Made by a program: the position numbers and the translations under genes
Assembly: GCA_007570785.1 (NCBI GenBank)
Contig: ML664159.1
Location: 911,299 to 975,298, forward strand
Reading direction: 5' to 3'
DNA length: 64,000 nt
Source: Antilocapra americana
Lineage: Eukaryota > Chordata > Mammalia > Artiodactyla > Antilocapridae
The notes under the pieces: model-generated
Told to the model about the DNA's origin: nothing
Seen by the model: the letters and a program-made list of their open reading frames with translations, nothing else
Database searches by the model: none
Part shown: piece by piece, positions 11,691 through 24,692 of the stretch
Position numbering within the stretch: position 1 is the stretch's first letter
How the letters are laid out: the number at the start of each line of letters is the position of its first letter

Positions 11691-12629
11691 CAAAATTATT
11701 GCTTCATATATCTGGGAAATAGTCTGATCTTGGTCTCTGCTTTCTGGGAAGGAGCCTCTAAATCTTTGGAATTTGCTGAGCTATAGAAATGTTTTTATCT
11801 GTGGACTCATCAGCCACACCTGAGTTATGCTAATAAGTCAACTCATGGAGGACCCCAAGATAACTTCAGAATTCGAGCTGGTCATGCCAGAAATACCAGC
11901 GAAGTTAGAGGATTGAGTCTTTGAGCCACATGTTATCAAGTCAATGTCCCAACCTCTGAGAAGGGGAGCTGTGGCCAATGATTTGATCAATCATTCCTAT
12001 GCAATGACAGCCCAGTAAAATCTCTGAAGCTTGAGTGAGTTCCAATGGTCGGTTATCAGATACCACAGTGCCAAGAGCATCCAGTGAACCAGTGAAGTTG
12101 CTCAATCGTGTCTGACTCTTTGCAATCACATGGACTGTAGCCTACCAGGCTTCTCCATCCATGGAGTTTTCCAAGCAAGAGTACTGGAGTGGGTTGCCAT
12201 TTCCTTCTCCAGGGGATCTTCCCAACCCAGGGATTGAACCCAGGTCTCTTGCATTGCAGGCAGACGCTTTACTGTCTGAGCTACAAGGGATGGTGTCTTG
12301 TCCTAAAGACATACAAGTTTCATGTTTCAGATTCTCCCAGAGCTCATCATATGTCTCTCTCTCTGAGGCGACTCCTCATTTGTACCCTGTATCATAAAAC
12401 TGTAATCATAAGTGTAGTGCTTTCCTAAGTTCCGTGACTCATTCTATTGTACTGCAGTACCTGAAGAGGTAGTGGGAATCCATGCGACTATAGTTGGTCA
12501 GAGATATGAATGACCTAAGAATGCTGGAACTTGTGGCTGGTGTTTGAAGTGAACGGAGTCTTCTGGAGCACTATTCCCTTAATTGGTGAAATCCACACTA
12601 ATTCTGGGTAGTTGATATCAGAACTGCAA
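11691..12629 (+). mobile_element. Probable ERV/LTR relic split by a SINE
   Basis: Two flanks of the Bov-tA at 12084-12290 look like parts of one LTR-like sequence. The left part has 'ggccaatgatttgatcaatcattcctatg' and the right part 'ctgtatcataaaactgtaatcat' followed by 'gttggtcagagatatga'. These match an LTR type with a polyadenylation region in the second half. No retroviral gene is next to it. The family is uncertain. Confidence 0.45.
12084..12290 (-). mobile_element. Bov-tA SINE
   Basis: Antisense full-length Bov-tA: BovA body on the left and the complement of the tRNA-derived head at 12240-12290. It interrupts the LTR-like relic at 11691-12629 and is therefore younger. Confidence 0.92.
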
Positions 12630-15375
12630 TGCAGTTTAGTTCAGTCACTCAGCCTTGTCGGACTCTTTGTGACTCCATGGACTGCAGCACACCCAGCCTC
12701 TCTGTCCATCACCAAATCCAGAGCTTACTCAAATTCATGTTCATTGAGTCGCTGATGACATCCAACCATCTCATCTTCTGTCATCCACTTCTCCTCCCGC
12801 CTTCTATCTTTCCCAGTATCAGAGTCTTTTCCAATGAGTCAGTTCTTCACATCAGGTGGCCAAAGTATTGGAGTTTCAGCTTCAGCATCAGTCCTTCCAA
12901 CGAATATTCAGTACTGATTTCCTTTAGGATGGACTGGTTGGATCTCCTTGCAGTCCAAGGGATTCTCAAGAGTCTTCTCCAACACCACAGTTCAAAAGTA
13001 TCAATTCTTCAGCGCTCAGCTTTCTGTATAGTCCAACTCTCACAGGCATACATGACTCCTGGAAAAACCATAGCCTTGACTAGACAGATCTTTGTTGGCA
13101 AAGTAATGTCTGCTTTTTAATACGCTGTCTAGGTTGGTCATAGCTTTTCTTCCAAGGAACAACTGTCTTTAATTTCATGGCTGAAAGTCACCATTTGCAG
13201 TGATTTTGGAGCACCCGCCCAAAAAAAAGTCTCTCACTGTTTCGGTTGTTTCCCCATGTATTTGCCATGAAGTGATGGGACCAGATTCCATAATCTTAGT
13301 TTTATTAATGTTGAGTTTTAAGCCAATTTTTTCATTCTCTTCTTTCACTTTCATCAAGAAGCTCTTTAGTTCTTCTTTGCTTTCTTCCATAAGGGTGGTG
13401 TCATCTACATATCTGAGGTTATTGATATTTCTCCTGGGATTCTTGATTCCAGCTAGTGCTTCATCCACCCAGTATTTCTCATGATGTACTTACTCTCCAT
13501 GTAAGTTAAATAAGCAAGGTGACAATATACAGCCTTCATATACTCCTTTCCTGATTTGGAACCAGTCTGTTGTTCTATGTCCAGTTCTAAATGTTGCTTC
13601 TTGACCTGCATACAGATTTCTCAGGAGGCAAGTAAGGTGGTCTGGTATTCCCATCTCTTGAAGGATTTTCTAATTTGTTGTGATCCACACAGTCAAAGGA
13701 TTTGGCATAAGCAATAAAGCAGAAGTAGATGTTTTTCTGGAACTCTCTTGTTTTCTTGATGATCCATTGGATGTTGGTGATTTGATCTCTGATTTCTCTG
13801 CCTTTTCTAAATCCAGCTTGAACATCTGGAGCTTCACAGCTCATGTATTGTTGATGCCTGGCTTGGGTTATTTTGAACATTACTTTGCTAGCATGTGAGA
13901 TGAGTGCAATTGTGTGGTAGTTTGAGCATTTTTTGGCATTGCTTTTCTTTGGGGTTGGAATGAAAACTGACCTTTTCCAATCCTGTGGCCATTGCTGACC
14001 TCTCCAAATTTGCTGGCATATTGAGTGCAGCACTTTCACAGCATCATCTTTTAGGATTTGAAATAGCTCAACTGGAATTCCATCACCTCCACTAGCTTTG
14101 TTTGTAGTGATGCTTCCTAAGACCACTTGACTTTACATTCCAGGATGTATGGCTCTAGGTGAGTGATCACACCAACATGTTTATCTGGGTCATGAAGATC
14201 TTTTTGTATAGTTTTTCTGTGTATTCTTGTCACCTCTTCTTAATATATTCTGCTTCTGTTAGGTCCATATCATTTCTGTCCTTTATTGTGCCCATCTTTG
14301 CATGAAATGTTCCCTTGGTATCTCTAATTTTCTAGAAGAGATCTCGAGTCTTTCCTGTTCTGTTGTTTTCCTCTATTTCTTTGCATTGATCACTGGGAAA
14401 GACTTTCTTATCTCTCCTTGCTATTCTTTGGAACTCTGCATTCAGATGGGTATATCTTTCCTTTTCTCCTTTGCCTTTAGCTTCTCTTCTTTTCTCAAAT
14501 GTTTGTAAGGCCTCTTCAGACAGTATTTTGCCTATTTGTATTTCTTTTGCTTGGGGATGGTCTTGATCACTGCCTCCGGGACAATGTCATGAACCTCCAT
14601 CCATTGTTTTTCAGGCATTCTGTCTATCAGATCTAATTCTGTGAATCTATTTGTCTTTGACTGTGATGCCTACTCCATTTCTTCTAAGGGATTCTTGCCC
14701 ACAGTAATAGATATAATGGTCATGTGAGTTAAATTCACCCATTCCAGTCCATTTTAGTTAGCTGATTCCTAAAATGTCAATATTTACTCTTGCCATCTCT
14801 TGTTTGAGCACTTCCAATTTGCCTTGATTTATGGACCTAACATTCCATGTTCCTATGCAATATTGCTCTTTACAGCATAGGATTTTAATTCCATCACAGT
14901 CATAATTGGATGTTGTTTTTGCTTTGACTCCATCTCTTCATTCTTTCTGAAGTTATTTCTCCACTGATTGCCAGTAGCATATTGGGCACCTACCAACCTG
15001 GGGAATTCATCTTTCCGTGTCCTATCTTTTTGCCTTTTCATACTGTTCATGGGGTTCTCAAGGCAAGAATACTGAAGTGGTTTGCCATTCCCTTCTCCAG
15101 TGGACCACGTTTTATCAGAACTCTCCACCATCACCCATCCATCTTTGGTGGCCCTACATGGCATTGCTCATAGTTTCATTTAGTTAGACAAGATTGTGGT
15201 CCATGTATCAGATTGGTTAATTTTCTGCAATTGTGATTTTCATCTGTCTTCCCTCTGATGGAGAAGGGTAGGAGGTTTATGGAAGTTTATGGTGAGAGAG
15301 ACTGAGAGGGAAACTTGATCTTCTTCTGATGAGTGGGGCCATGCTCAGTAAATCTTTAATCCAATTTTCTGTTGA
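12630..15375 (-). mobile_element. BovB LINE, near full length with internal deletion
   Basis: On the minus strand the order is: 5' block (15375 to about 15165), N-terminal ORF region (15164-14853), start of the endonuclease (about 14780-14660), RT and C-terminal region, and the 3' terminus at 12630. Compared with the copy at 49446-52568, about 0.6 kb of endonuclease is missing at about 14655: the segment encoding the EN end is joined directly to that encoding its start. Stops and frameshifts break the ORF. At 15375/15376 it meets an opposite-strand BovB. Confidence 0.92.
13175..14126 (-). pseudogene. BovB reverse transcriptase fragments
   Basis: Two frames cover the RT domain. The upstream one (13587-14126, 179 residues) has RT motifs GGDGIPVELFQ, SVFIPTPKK, NYHTIALISH, the VQAGFRKGRE region and AYAKSFDCVDHNKL, the motif carrying the first catalytic aspartate. 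The downstream one (13175-13468) has YVDD, an alanine-to-valine variant that keeps both aspartates. They are separated by frame disruption, so no active enzyme can be made. Confidence 0.9.
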
Positions 15376-16089
15376 AGGGCAAGGCTGTATTCAAATCAAC
15401 ATTCAGAGACTCAACATTCAGAAAACCAAGATCATAGCATCTGGTCCCAACACTTCATGGCAAGAAGATGAGGAGACAGTGGAAACAATGACAGACTTTA
15501 TTTTGGGGGGCTCTAAAATCACTGCAGATGGTAACTTGCAGCCGTAAAGTTAAACTATGCTTGCTCCTTGGTAGAAAAGCTGTGACCAACCTAAACAGCA
15601 TATTAAAAAGAAGAGACATTACTTTGCCAACAAAGGTCTTTTTAGTCAAAGCTATGGTTTTTGCAGTAGTCATGTATGGATGTGAGAGTTGAACTATATA
15701 GAAAGCTGAGAGCCGAAGAACTGATGCTTTTGAACTGTGGTTGGCAAGACTCCTGAAAGTCCTTGGACTATAAGGAGAACCAAGCAGTCCATCCTAAAGG
15801 CAATCAGTCCTGAATATTCATTAGAAGGGCTGATGCTGAAGCTAAAACTCCAATACTTTGGCCACCTGGTGCGAAGATCTGACTCATTGGAAAAGACCCT
15901 GATGCTGGGAAAGATAGAAAGCAGGAGCAGAAGGGGACAACAGAGGATGAGATGGTTGGATGGCATTACTGACTTGATGGACATGTTTGAGTAACGGCCA
16001 GGATTGGTGATGGACAGGGAAGCCTGGTGTCCTGCAGTCTGTGGGGTTGCAAAGAGTTGGACATGACTGAGCAACTGAACTGAACTGAG
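15376..16089 (+). mobile_element. BovB LINE 3' half, sense
   Basis: Sense BovB from the KLNIQKTKI region of the RT C-terminus to the 3' terminus ('gcaactgaactgaactga'). It begins exactly where the minus-strand BovB copy ends, making a head-to-head junction. A short duplication of 'aacattcag' lies at its start. No A tail follows. Confidence 0.92.
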
Positions 16090-17869
16090 GACCCTAGTAA
16101 GAATCCTTCTCTCTACCCTCCCTTTTAAAACTAGTTTTCTCTGCTTCATTCACATAGCACATTGTTAGAAGGATACAGTTTCATTCCATACAGAGATTAA
16201 CTGTTGCTCCAAGTTCAGTTCCCAACTTTCACAAGAAATGGATGAGTCTAGGTTAGGTCAGAGATCTAATCCTGATCTAATCAACTCTGCTAGGAATTAG
16301 AGTTATGTAAAACAAATACAGGTGTTGAGAGCCTACTCTAATTGTAGGCATGTGTTCTTAGAGGAAACAGATTAGGCTGTCACTTCCATAAATGTGTAGT
16401 AGAGTGAGTAATTTGACAAATAGAATAGGATAACTAATTATCCCAATAGATAGGTATATATAAAACATGCCAAAACAAAAAACAAAACAAAACAAAAAAA
16501 CAAAAACAACAACAACAACAACAAAAAACATGCCATAGACTGTAAAACTCTGGACTTACTTATTAGCTTGTTTCTCATATGTTTAGGTCTCAAACACACA
16601 CTATCAAGTCAGAAGAGAAGGGAGTTAGTTCCTTGGATTCATTTGGGAAGTGCATACTAACTCAGGGTACATCTCTCTAGACAACCTTGAATGAAATCCT
16701 ATGATTTTGACATAAACGGATAGAGTTCTTATCTTGTTCTATTTTTAACATCACCAGCCTCATCCAGAGGGGGAATGCATGTCTTATGATATAATACAGG
16801 AAAACATTTGTAAATTAAAAACAAATTAAATTAATTGATATAAATTCACTATTTTTTAATATAATGAGTCTTTCTGTTAGGATTTGTAATGTAGTAGTTG
16901 AGTGAATACCTTAGTGGGTTGAATCATAAATCTTCTGATGTAAATACAGAACTGATTGTTCATGTTAAATAGGGGGCAAAATGGCTAAACTGCCAACTGA
17001 TGTTGGTGATAAATTTTAAAGTATTCATAAATATTTTTATTGTCCCTAGTATGTCTTTGTTAATGGGCATTACAGCTAAGAAATTAAGATGATGTCTGGA
17101 AAGCCCAAAGTGGTCAATTTATCATGATTACATTTTTATTTATTCAATTTGAGACATATGCATATATAGTTAGTATCTGACAAATCTTGGCATGAATGCA
17201 CCTCAAATTAATGTGGAGCATTCATGGCTAGGAAGAAATGTTATTTCTAAACCTGGAGACTGAGAAGGTAAAAAATGCGTCAGCATTTCAGATCTCTGTC
17301 TTTCTATCCATGAAACTAACTTGGTAGGAATCTTAAGGCTGTCTAACATAACCCATATTGTACAAGAACAACTATTAACTTGTCCTTATCTGCTGTAAAA
17401 AATGTTCTGGCCAAATGTGCATCACAATCCTTTCTAGAAAATTAGTCTAGTCACTTGATCACTTTGACTATTACAAAAATCATGGAAATTAAAAGCATAC
17501 CATAGTTTTTAAATAGCAATTCTTTCCCCGAAAGCTCGATGTTTCTATTTGGAAAGCAAATCTTTTGCTGTTATTAGAGTTGGGAAAATTGGCCTTTCTG
17601 GTTCATCTTCTGACCCAGTTAATACTTTCATTTTCCCAAAGAGAACACCTAGTTCAGTAAATTATCAAGACCCTTGTTAAATCAAGCCCTTAAAAGGCAC
17701 CTGCAAAACTGATTGGGGCAGTTAGTACTGAAAGGAGATGTAGAGAAAAGATAAATGTAATTTACTCAGTTTTCTTAAAAAGCTTTCATCAAAAGGCAAG
17801 ATAAGATCAGGAAGAACTGCATAAAATGCTGTATATAGTTAAGGATGAAAATTCTGATGGTTCAAGAGC
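16090..17869. other. Unique DNA, nothing recognised apart from an A-rich insertion
   Basis: No open frame of note and no interspersed repeat was recognised, except for the short A-rich insertion at 16473-16524. Confidence 0.45.
16462..16535 (+). repeat. A-rich/(CAA)n insertion bounded by 11-bp direct repeats
   Basis: The repeat AAAACATGCCA occurs at 16462-16472 and 16525-16535. Between them is only A-rich sequence grading into (CAA)n. It looks like a retrotransposed tail with a target duplication but without an element body. Confidence 0.8.
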
Positions 17870-18100
17870 TGTAAAAACAGATAGTGATGAAAAGAAAGGT
17901 AAATAACTTGGAAGGAAAGGCCTCTTAGAGAAGGTAAGATTTTAACTTTTGAGAGAAAGGATGAAGGTGGTAAAGTTACAGAGAAAGGAAGAAGAATAAA
18001 CATAGGATTAGAAAGAATAGCATGTCTCAGCTTAAGGATTACTTTTAAGAAGTAGAGGGAAAATCAGTCAGTTTATAGGATGAGCCTTAAATTTCAAGCA
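17870..18100 (-). mobile_element. Possible L2 LINE fragment, antisense
   Basis: The order 'ggaaaggcctcttagagaaggtaagat' then a purine-rich stretch resembles antisense L2 near its 3' part. It is diverged and the ends are not clear. Confidence 0.35.
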
Positions 18101-18184
18101 CAGTAAATTAGATTTGGTGTCGTAAGAACTAAGAAAATACTACAGACTATAGAGCAGAATTTGAAGTTTTTAAAAACTTGTCAA

Positions 18185-20690
18185 CTTAAAATTCTTTACT
18201 CAAGAAAAATATGTTTCAAAACAAAGGTAAAATTAAAGCTTTTCTAACATGCAAAAGCTAGAATTTATCACTAGTGGATTTTCTGCTCTAAGAAATACTA
18301 AAGTATTTTAAGCAGAAGGAAAATGACATCAGATGAAAATATGGATCTATGCAAAGGAATGAAAAGCAGAAAAATAGTAATTACATAAGCAAGTGGAAAA
18401 ACTTACTATATTATTATTTAAATGTCTTTAAAAGATAATAGTCTGTTGAAAGAAAAATAATAGCAGTGTATTACAGGGTCTGTAACATGTAGAGGTGAAA
18501 GATATGATAACAATATCACAAGCACAAGGAGGGGAGGTATGGAAGTATACTGTTATAAAATTCTTATATTACACGAAGTGGTGTGTCATTTAGAGCAAAC
18601 TGTGGTAAGTTAAACATATATGCTTTGAACCTAAAGCAACACTATACACACACAAACATACAAACACATACATACACACTCACACAAAAGAATTATAAAC
18701 AATAAGTCAATAGGAGAGATAAAATGAAATAATAAAAAATAGTTAATCCAGGCTTCCCTGATGGTCCAGTGGTAATGAATCTGCCTGCCAGTGCAGGAGA
18801 CACAAGTTTGATCCCTGGTCTGGGAAGATCCCACATGCTGCAGGGCAACAAAGCCTGTGCACCGCAACTGAGCCTGTCCTCTAGAACCCAGGAGCCACAA
18901 CTACTGAGCCCATGTGCCACAACTATCAATGCCCAAACACGCTAGAGCCTGTGCTTTGCAACAAGAGAGAAGCCACTGCACTGAGAAACTTGTGCACCTC
19001 AAGTAGAAAGTCGTCCCTGCTCACCGCAACTAGAGAACAGCCCACACACCAATGAAGACCCAGGTTAGCCAAATAAATAAATAAATAAAAAGTTTAAGAA
19101 AATAGTTAATCCAGAAGAACTCCAAAAATAACAATAAAGGGGAATAAATAACATATGGAAAAATAGAAAACTAATGATAAGATGGTAGATTTGCACTCAG
19201 CTATATCAGGAATCACATTAATCATTAATGATCAAAATATTCCAATTAAAAGGCAAAAATTGGATTTTAAAAAAGAACAGGACTCAAATATATGCTACTT
19301 AGAAGAAACCTACTTTAATATAAAAACACAAATAGGCCAAATGCTAAAAAGTAAGAAAAGATATACTATGCTATCATTAATCACAAACATAAATATCAGG
19401 TAATATAGATTTTAAGCAAAGGATATTATCAAGGATAGAGACCCATTTGATAAATGATAGAAGACTCAATTCATTCAAAAGACATAGAATTCTAATGGTT
19501 TTATACCTAATAATAGAGCTTCAAACTACATGAAAGAAAACAATAAATCTGCAAAGAAAAATAAACATACTTACAATTACAGATGGAGTTTTTAACATAC
19601 CATTCTTAATAACTGATAGAATGAGCAGACAGAAAATCAGTAAGGATGTAGAACACTTGGATAACACTATCAACCAAACTTCTCTAATTAAAAAGTATAG
19701 ACTGTTCTGCCTAGAAACAAAATACAAATCTTTTCAAGTGCACATTAAGCATTTATCAAAAATAAATCATATTCAGGGAAAAAAACAAGTTTTATTAAAC
19801 TTTAGAGTATTTGTGTTATACAGAATATGTTGTGTAACCATATTGTAGTTAAATTAAAATTAATAATAGAAAGACATCTGAAAAATCTCAAATATTTGAA
19901 AATTAAATAATATACTTCCAAATAACCCATAAGTCAAAGAAGAAAAGTTTTAAAAAACAGAAGATTCTTTGAACTGAATAAAAATATGGGATGCTGCTAA
20001 AGCAATACTTAAGGGGAAATTACAGCAACAATGGTTATATTTGAAAAGAAAAAGGAAATAAATTGAGAACTTCAACTTCTACATAAAGAAAACCAAACTA
20101 AACACAAACTAAGCAGAAAAAAGGAAATGATCAAAGATAAAATAAGTAAAATCCAGAAAAATAGTAGAGGAAATCAATGAAATCAAAAGCTTGTTCTTTA
20201 TAAACCTGTCTGACCAGTAAAAACAAAGACATAAATTACCAGTATCAGAAATGATAAAGGCAACATCATCTTATATCCTACAGACACTTAAAGGATATTA
20301 ATAGATATTAAACACAATAATAAAAGAATGTTATGAATAGTTATGCCAACAAAATTAACTAGATGAAAAAGAAAAAATTCACTGAATGTCTACCAACCCT
20401 CACTCGAAACGTTGGTAACTGGAATAGTTCAGTATCTATTAAAATATTGAGTTTATAGATAAAAGCTTTCCCATATAGAATATTCTACCAAATATTGACA
20501 TGAAAAATATTACTAACCCTGAAGGTCTTTGAGAAAATTGAGAAGAAAGAAACACTTGCCAATTTATTCTATGATGTCAGCATTACCCTAAAAATAAAAT
20601 CTGAGAACTACACAAACAAAACAGGAGAACTATACAATAATATCCCCTCATGAACATAATGCAAAATTTCTAAGCAATCTGAAGTACTAA
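18185..20690 (+). mobile_element. Old L1 (L1M-like), ORF1 end to mid ORF2
   Basis: Successive segments follow an old mammalian L1: the region around the ORF1 end and inter-ORF spacer ('cagaaggaaaatgacatcag', 'caaaggaatgaaaagcag'), then the ORF2 endonuclease region ('atatgctacttagaagaaacc'), then the start of the RT region ('tattctatgatgtcagcatt'). It contains many stops and small deletions. A CHR-1 SINE at 18753-19098 splits it. The end near 20690 is approximate. Confidence 0.75.
18753..19098 (+). mobile_element. CHR-1-type SINE with 16-bp TSD
   Basis: A tRNA-Glu-derived head ('ggcttccctgatggtccagt') is followed by the long CHR body ('accgcaactgagcctg', 'ggagccacaactactgagcc') and a (AAAT)n tail. 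The perfect direct repeat AAAATAGTTAATCCAG at 18737-18752 and 19099-19114 is its target-site duplication. The minus-strand frames over it are meaningless. It lies in the old L1 and is younger than it. Confidence 0.93.
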
Positions 20691-21114
20691 CCTAGGTCTT
20701 CGTTGATTTTAAAGTGGTTGCTCCCAGTTCTCACTTCTATAGTCACAATTGGTTTATATAACAGTTAGCTTCACCTCTTCTTTTAGAATTTGTATAGGGA
20801 CATATTTTCCAAATTTTAAGCCATTTTTTGCAAACTTTTTAGTGAAGTTTAATGAACATATAGAAAAATGCCTATTCATAGAGCCCAGCTCAATGAGCTT
20901 TCATACACTAGACATACTTGTGAAGCCAGATCAAGAAACAATGAATTCGACTGAAGCAATGGTATAGGCTTGGTAAACTCAAAATCTCTAAGACAGACCT
21001 TCAAGCTGGAGACCAAGAGAACTGCAGCTTGAGTCCAAAGGCAGTCTGCTGGCAGAATTTTCTCTTGCTTGGTAGGGGAGAGGTGAGATAATTTCAGTCT
21101 CTGAAATTTTAAAT
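20691..21114. other. Unassigned spacer between two L1 elements
   Basis: The segment resembles neither flanking L1 in a way I could confirm. It may be a 3' UTR of the older L1. The frames at 20749-20967 and 20876-21226 have no recognised family. Confidence 0.4.
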
Positions 21115-23603
21115 GATAGATTAGACCAGTTGATTTAATAGATATATACAGTGCATTCCATCTAGAAACAGCAGAATATGCATTATTTTTAAATACATAT
21201 GGAACATTCTCCAGGATAGATAACACGGTAGGCCACAGAGAAAGTCACAACAGATTTAAGAAGATAGGAATTGCATCAAGTATCTTGCAGACCACAGCAG
21301 TATGACACTAGAAATCAATTACAAAAATAAAAATGGATAAAACACAAATACATGGAGAATAAAGAGCACACTACTAAAAAAATGAATAGGTCAACAAAGA
21401 AATCAAAGAGGAAATCAGAAAATATCTTGACACACACTAAAATAAAAACACAACTTCCCAAAATGTGTGGGACATAGCACAAGCAGTTTTGAGAGGAAAT
21501 TTATAGAGATACAGGCCTAACACAAGAAACAAAAATATTCTCAAATAAAATACTCAATCCACTGTCTAAAGGAACTAGAAAATGAAGAATAAACTAAGCC
21601 CAAAGTCAGCAAAATAAAAAATTTCAGAATGGAAAAAAAAATTTAAACCAAAAAAATTTAAAAACAGAAGGAAAAACCAATGAAACCATGGTCTAGATTT
21701 TTGTAAAAAATGAACCTTTAGCAAAACTCATCAAGAAAAAAGAGAGAGCAAATCAATAAAATCAGAAATGAAAAAAGTGAAACAACTGATATCACAGAAA
21801 TACAAAGAGAAGTCTCTGCATATTTATATACCAACAAATTGGACAACCTAGAAGAAGTGGATGAATTCCTAGGGGGGAAAAGTGATCTTCCAAGACTGAA
21901 TAAGAAAAAACTAAATAATCTGAACAGATTGATTACTAGCATTGAAATTGAATCAGTAATCAAAAACCTCCCAACAAACAAAGTTCCAGAACCTAATGGC
22001 TTCACAGGGGATTTCTGCCAAATAACAACAATGGAGTTAATACCTAGCTTTCTCAAACCATTCTAAAAAATTTAAGAGGCAGAAACATTTTTCAGTTTCA
22101 TTCTATGAGGCCGCCATCCTGATACCAAAACCAGACAAAGACAGGCCAATATCCCTGATGAAGATAGATGCTAAAGTCCTCAACAAAATATTAGTAAACT
22201 GAATCCATTAATACACTAAAAGGATCACACATCATGATCATTTGGGATTTAGACCAGGGATGCATGGATGGTTCAATATATACAAATCAATCTATGTGAT
22301 ACACCACATTAACAAACAAAGGGTAAAAATCAAACAACATTCAGTCATGATAAAAACTCTCAATAAAGTTGGTATAGAAGAACAGAAGATCATTTATGAC
22401 AAACCCACAGTTAACATCGTACTTACTGATGAAAGTTGAAAACCTTTCCTCTAAGATCAGGAACAAGACAAAGATGCCCACTCTCACCATTTTTATTTAA
22501 CATAGTATTGAAAGTTCTAGCCAAATAAATCAGACAAGGAAGAGAAATAAAAGTCAACAAAATTGGAAGAAAAGAAGTAAAACCAACATTATCCTCAGAT
22601 ATCATGATACTATATATAAATCTCTCAAGTCTTGACCAAGAAACAATTAGAAATATAAGTGAATTAGTAAAGTAGCAGGATACAAGATTAATATACAGAA
22701 ATATGCTGCTTTTCTACCCACTAATAATGAACTATCAGAAAGAAAAAGCAAGAAAGCAATCTCACTCACAATCTCATCAAAATGAATAAAATACCTAGGA
22801 ATAAATTTAGCCAGGGACATGAAAGACCTATACTTGGAAACTATAAAATATTGATGAGGGAAACTGAAAATGATACAAATGAAAAGATATCTCATATTTA
22901 TGGATGGAAAGGATTAATACTGTTAAAATAGTCACACTATCAAAAGCAATCTACATATTTAATGCAATCCTTGTCAAAATACTCATGATATTTTTTACAG
23001 AACTAGAACAAATAAGTCTAAAATTTGTATGAAACCACCAAAGACCCCAAATAGCCAAAACAATCTTGATAATAAAGAACAAAGCTGGTAGTATCATACT
23101 CTGTGGCTCCAGACTATGCTATAAAGCTATAGTAATCAAAACAATAAGGTACTGCTACAAAAATAGACACATATCAATGGAACAGAATAGAGAGCACCAG
23201 GAATAAATTCATACACATATTTGCTCAATTAATCTGTGACAAAGCGGCAAGAATATACAATGGGGAAAAGATAGTCTATTTAATGTGATGTTGGGAACAC
23301 TGAAGAGCTACATGTGAAAGAATGAAATTAGAACATTTTCTCATACTCTATACAAAAATAAATAATGGATTAAAGACCTAAATGTGAGACTGGAAGCCAT
23401 AAATCTCCTAGAAGAGAACAGGCAGCTCACTCTTTAACATAGGTCTTAGCCATCTATATTTGAGCCTGCCTTTCAGGCAAGACAAATAAAAGCAAAAATA
23501 AACAAATGTAACCTAATCAAACTTAATAACGTTTGCACAGCAGAGCCATCAGCAAAACAAAAAGACTAATGAATAGAAAAGATATTTGCAAAGGATATGT
23601 GTG

Positions 23604-24692
23604 CTGATTAGTTTTCTGTGATTGTGGTTTTCTTTCTTTTTGCCCTCTGAGGGATAAGAATAAGAGGCTTATGGAACTTCCCTGATGGGAGAGACTGACT
23701 GTGGGGAAAGCTGGGTCTTCTTCTGATGGGCGGAGAGGGGCCATGCTCAGTAAATCTTTAACCCAATTTTCTGTTGATGGGCAGGGCTGTGCTCCCTCCC
23801 TGTTGTTTGACCTGAGAACAAACTATGGTGGAGGTAATGAAGATAATGGCCACCTCCTTCAAAAGTTCCCATGCAATCACTGCTGCACTCAGATTGCCAC
23901 GAGAAACATCAATAACCTCAGATACAGATGACACCATCCTTATGGCAGAAAGCAAACAAGAACTAAAGAGCCTCTTGATAAAAGTGCAAGAGGAGAGTGA
24001 CAGTGTTGGCTTAAAACTCAACATTCAGAAAACTAAGATCATGGCATCCGGTCCCATCATTTCATGGTAAGATGGGAAGACAATGGAAACAGTGAGAGAC
24101 TTTATATTTTGGGGCTCCAAAATCACTGCAGATGGTCACTGAAGCCATGAAATTAAAAGATGCTTGCTCCTTGGAAGAAAAGCTATGACCAACCTAAACA
24201 GCACATTAAAAAGCAGAGACATTACTTTACCAACAAAGTCCATCTAGTCAAAGCTATGGTTTTTCCAGTAGTCATGTGTGGATATGAGAGTTGGAATATA
24301 AAGAAAACTGAGCACTGAAGAATTGATGCTTTTGAACTGTGGTGTTGGAGAAGACTCTTGAGAGTTCCTTGGACTTCAAGGAGATCAAATGAGTCAATCC
24401 TAAAGGAAATCAATCCTGAATATTCATTGAAAGGATTGATGCTGAAGCTGAAACTCCAATACTTTGGCCACCTGATGCAAAGAACTGACTCATTTGAAAA
24501 GACTCTGATGCTGGGAAAGATTGAAGACAGAGAAAGGGATGACAGATGATGAGATGGTTGGAGGTCATCACTGACTCAATGGACATGAGTTTGAATAAGC
24601 TCCAGAAGTTGGTGATGGACAGGGAAGCCTGGCGTGCTGCAGTCCATGGGGTCACAAAGAGTTGGACACAACTGAGCGACTGAACTGAACTG
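23604..24692. mobile_element. Rearranged BovB: inverted 5' block plus sense 3' half
   Basis: From 23604 to about 23893 the sequence is antisense to the BovB 5' region; the same block sits upstream of the ORF in the copy at 12630-15375 (its 15215-15375 part). From about 23894 it is sense BovB from the catalytic loop of RT to the 3' terminus. The endonuclease and most of RT are missing. It lies in an L1 with a likely 7-bp target duplication, ATGTGTG (23597-23603) and ATGTCTG (24693-24699). This is compatible with twin priming plus internal loss. Confidence 0.85.
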
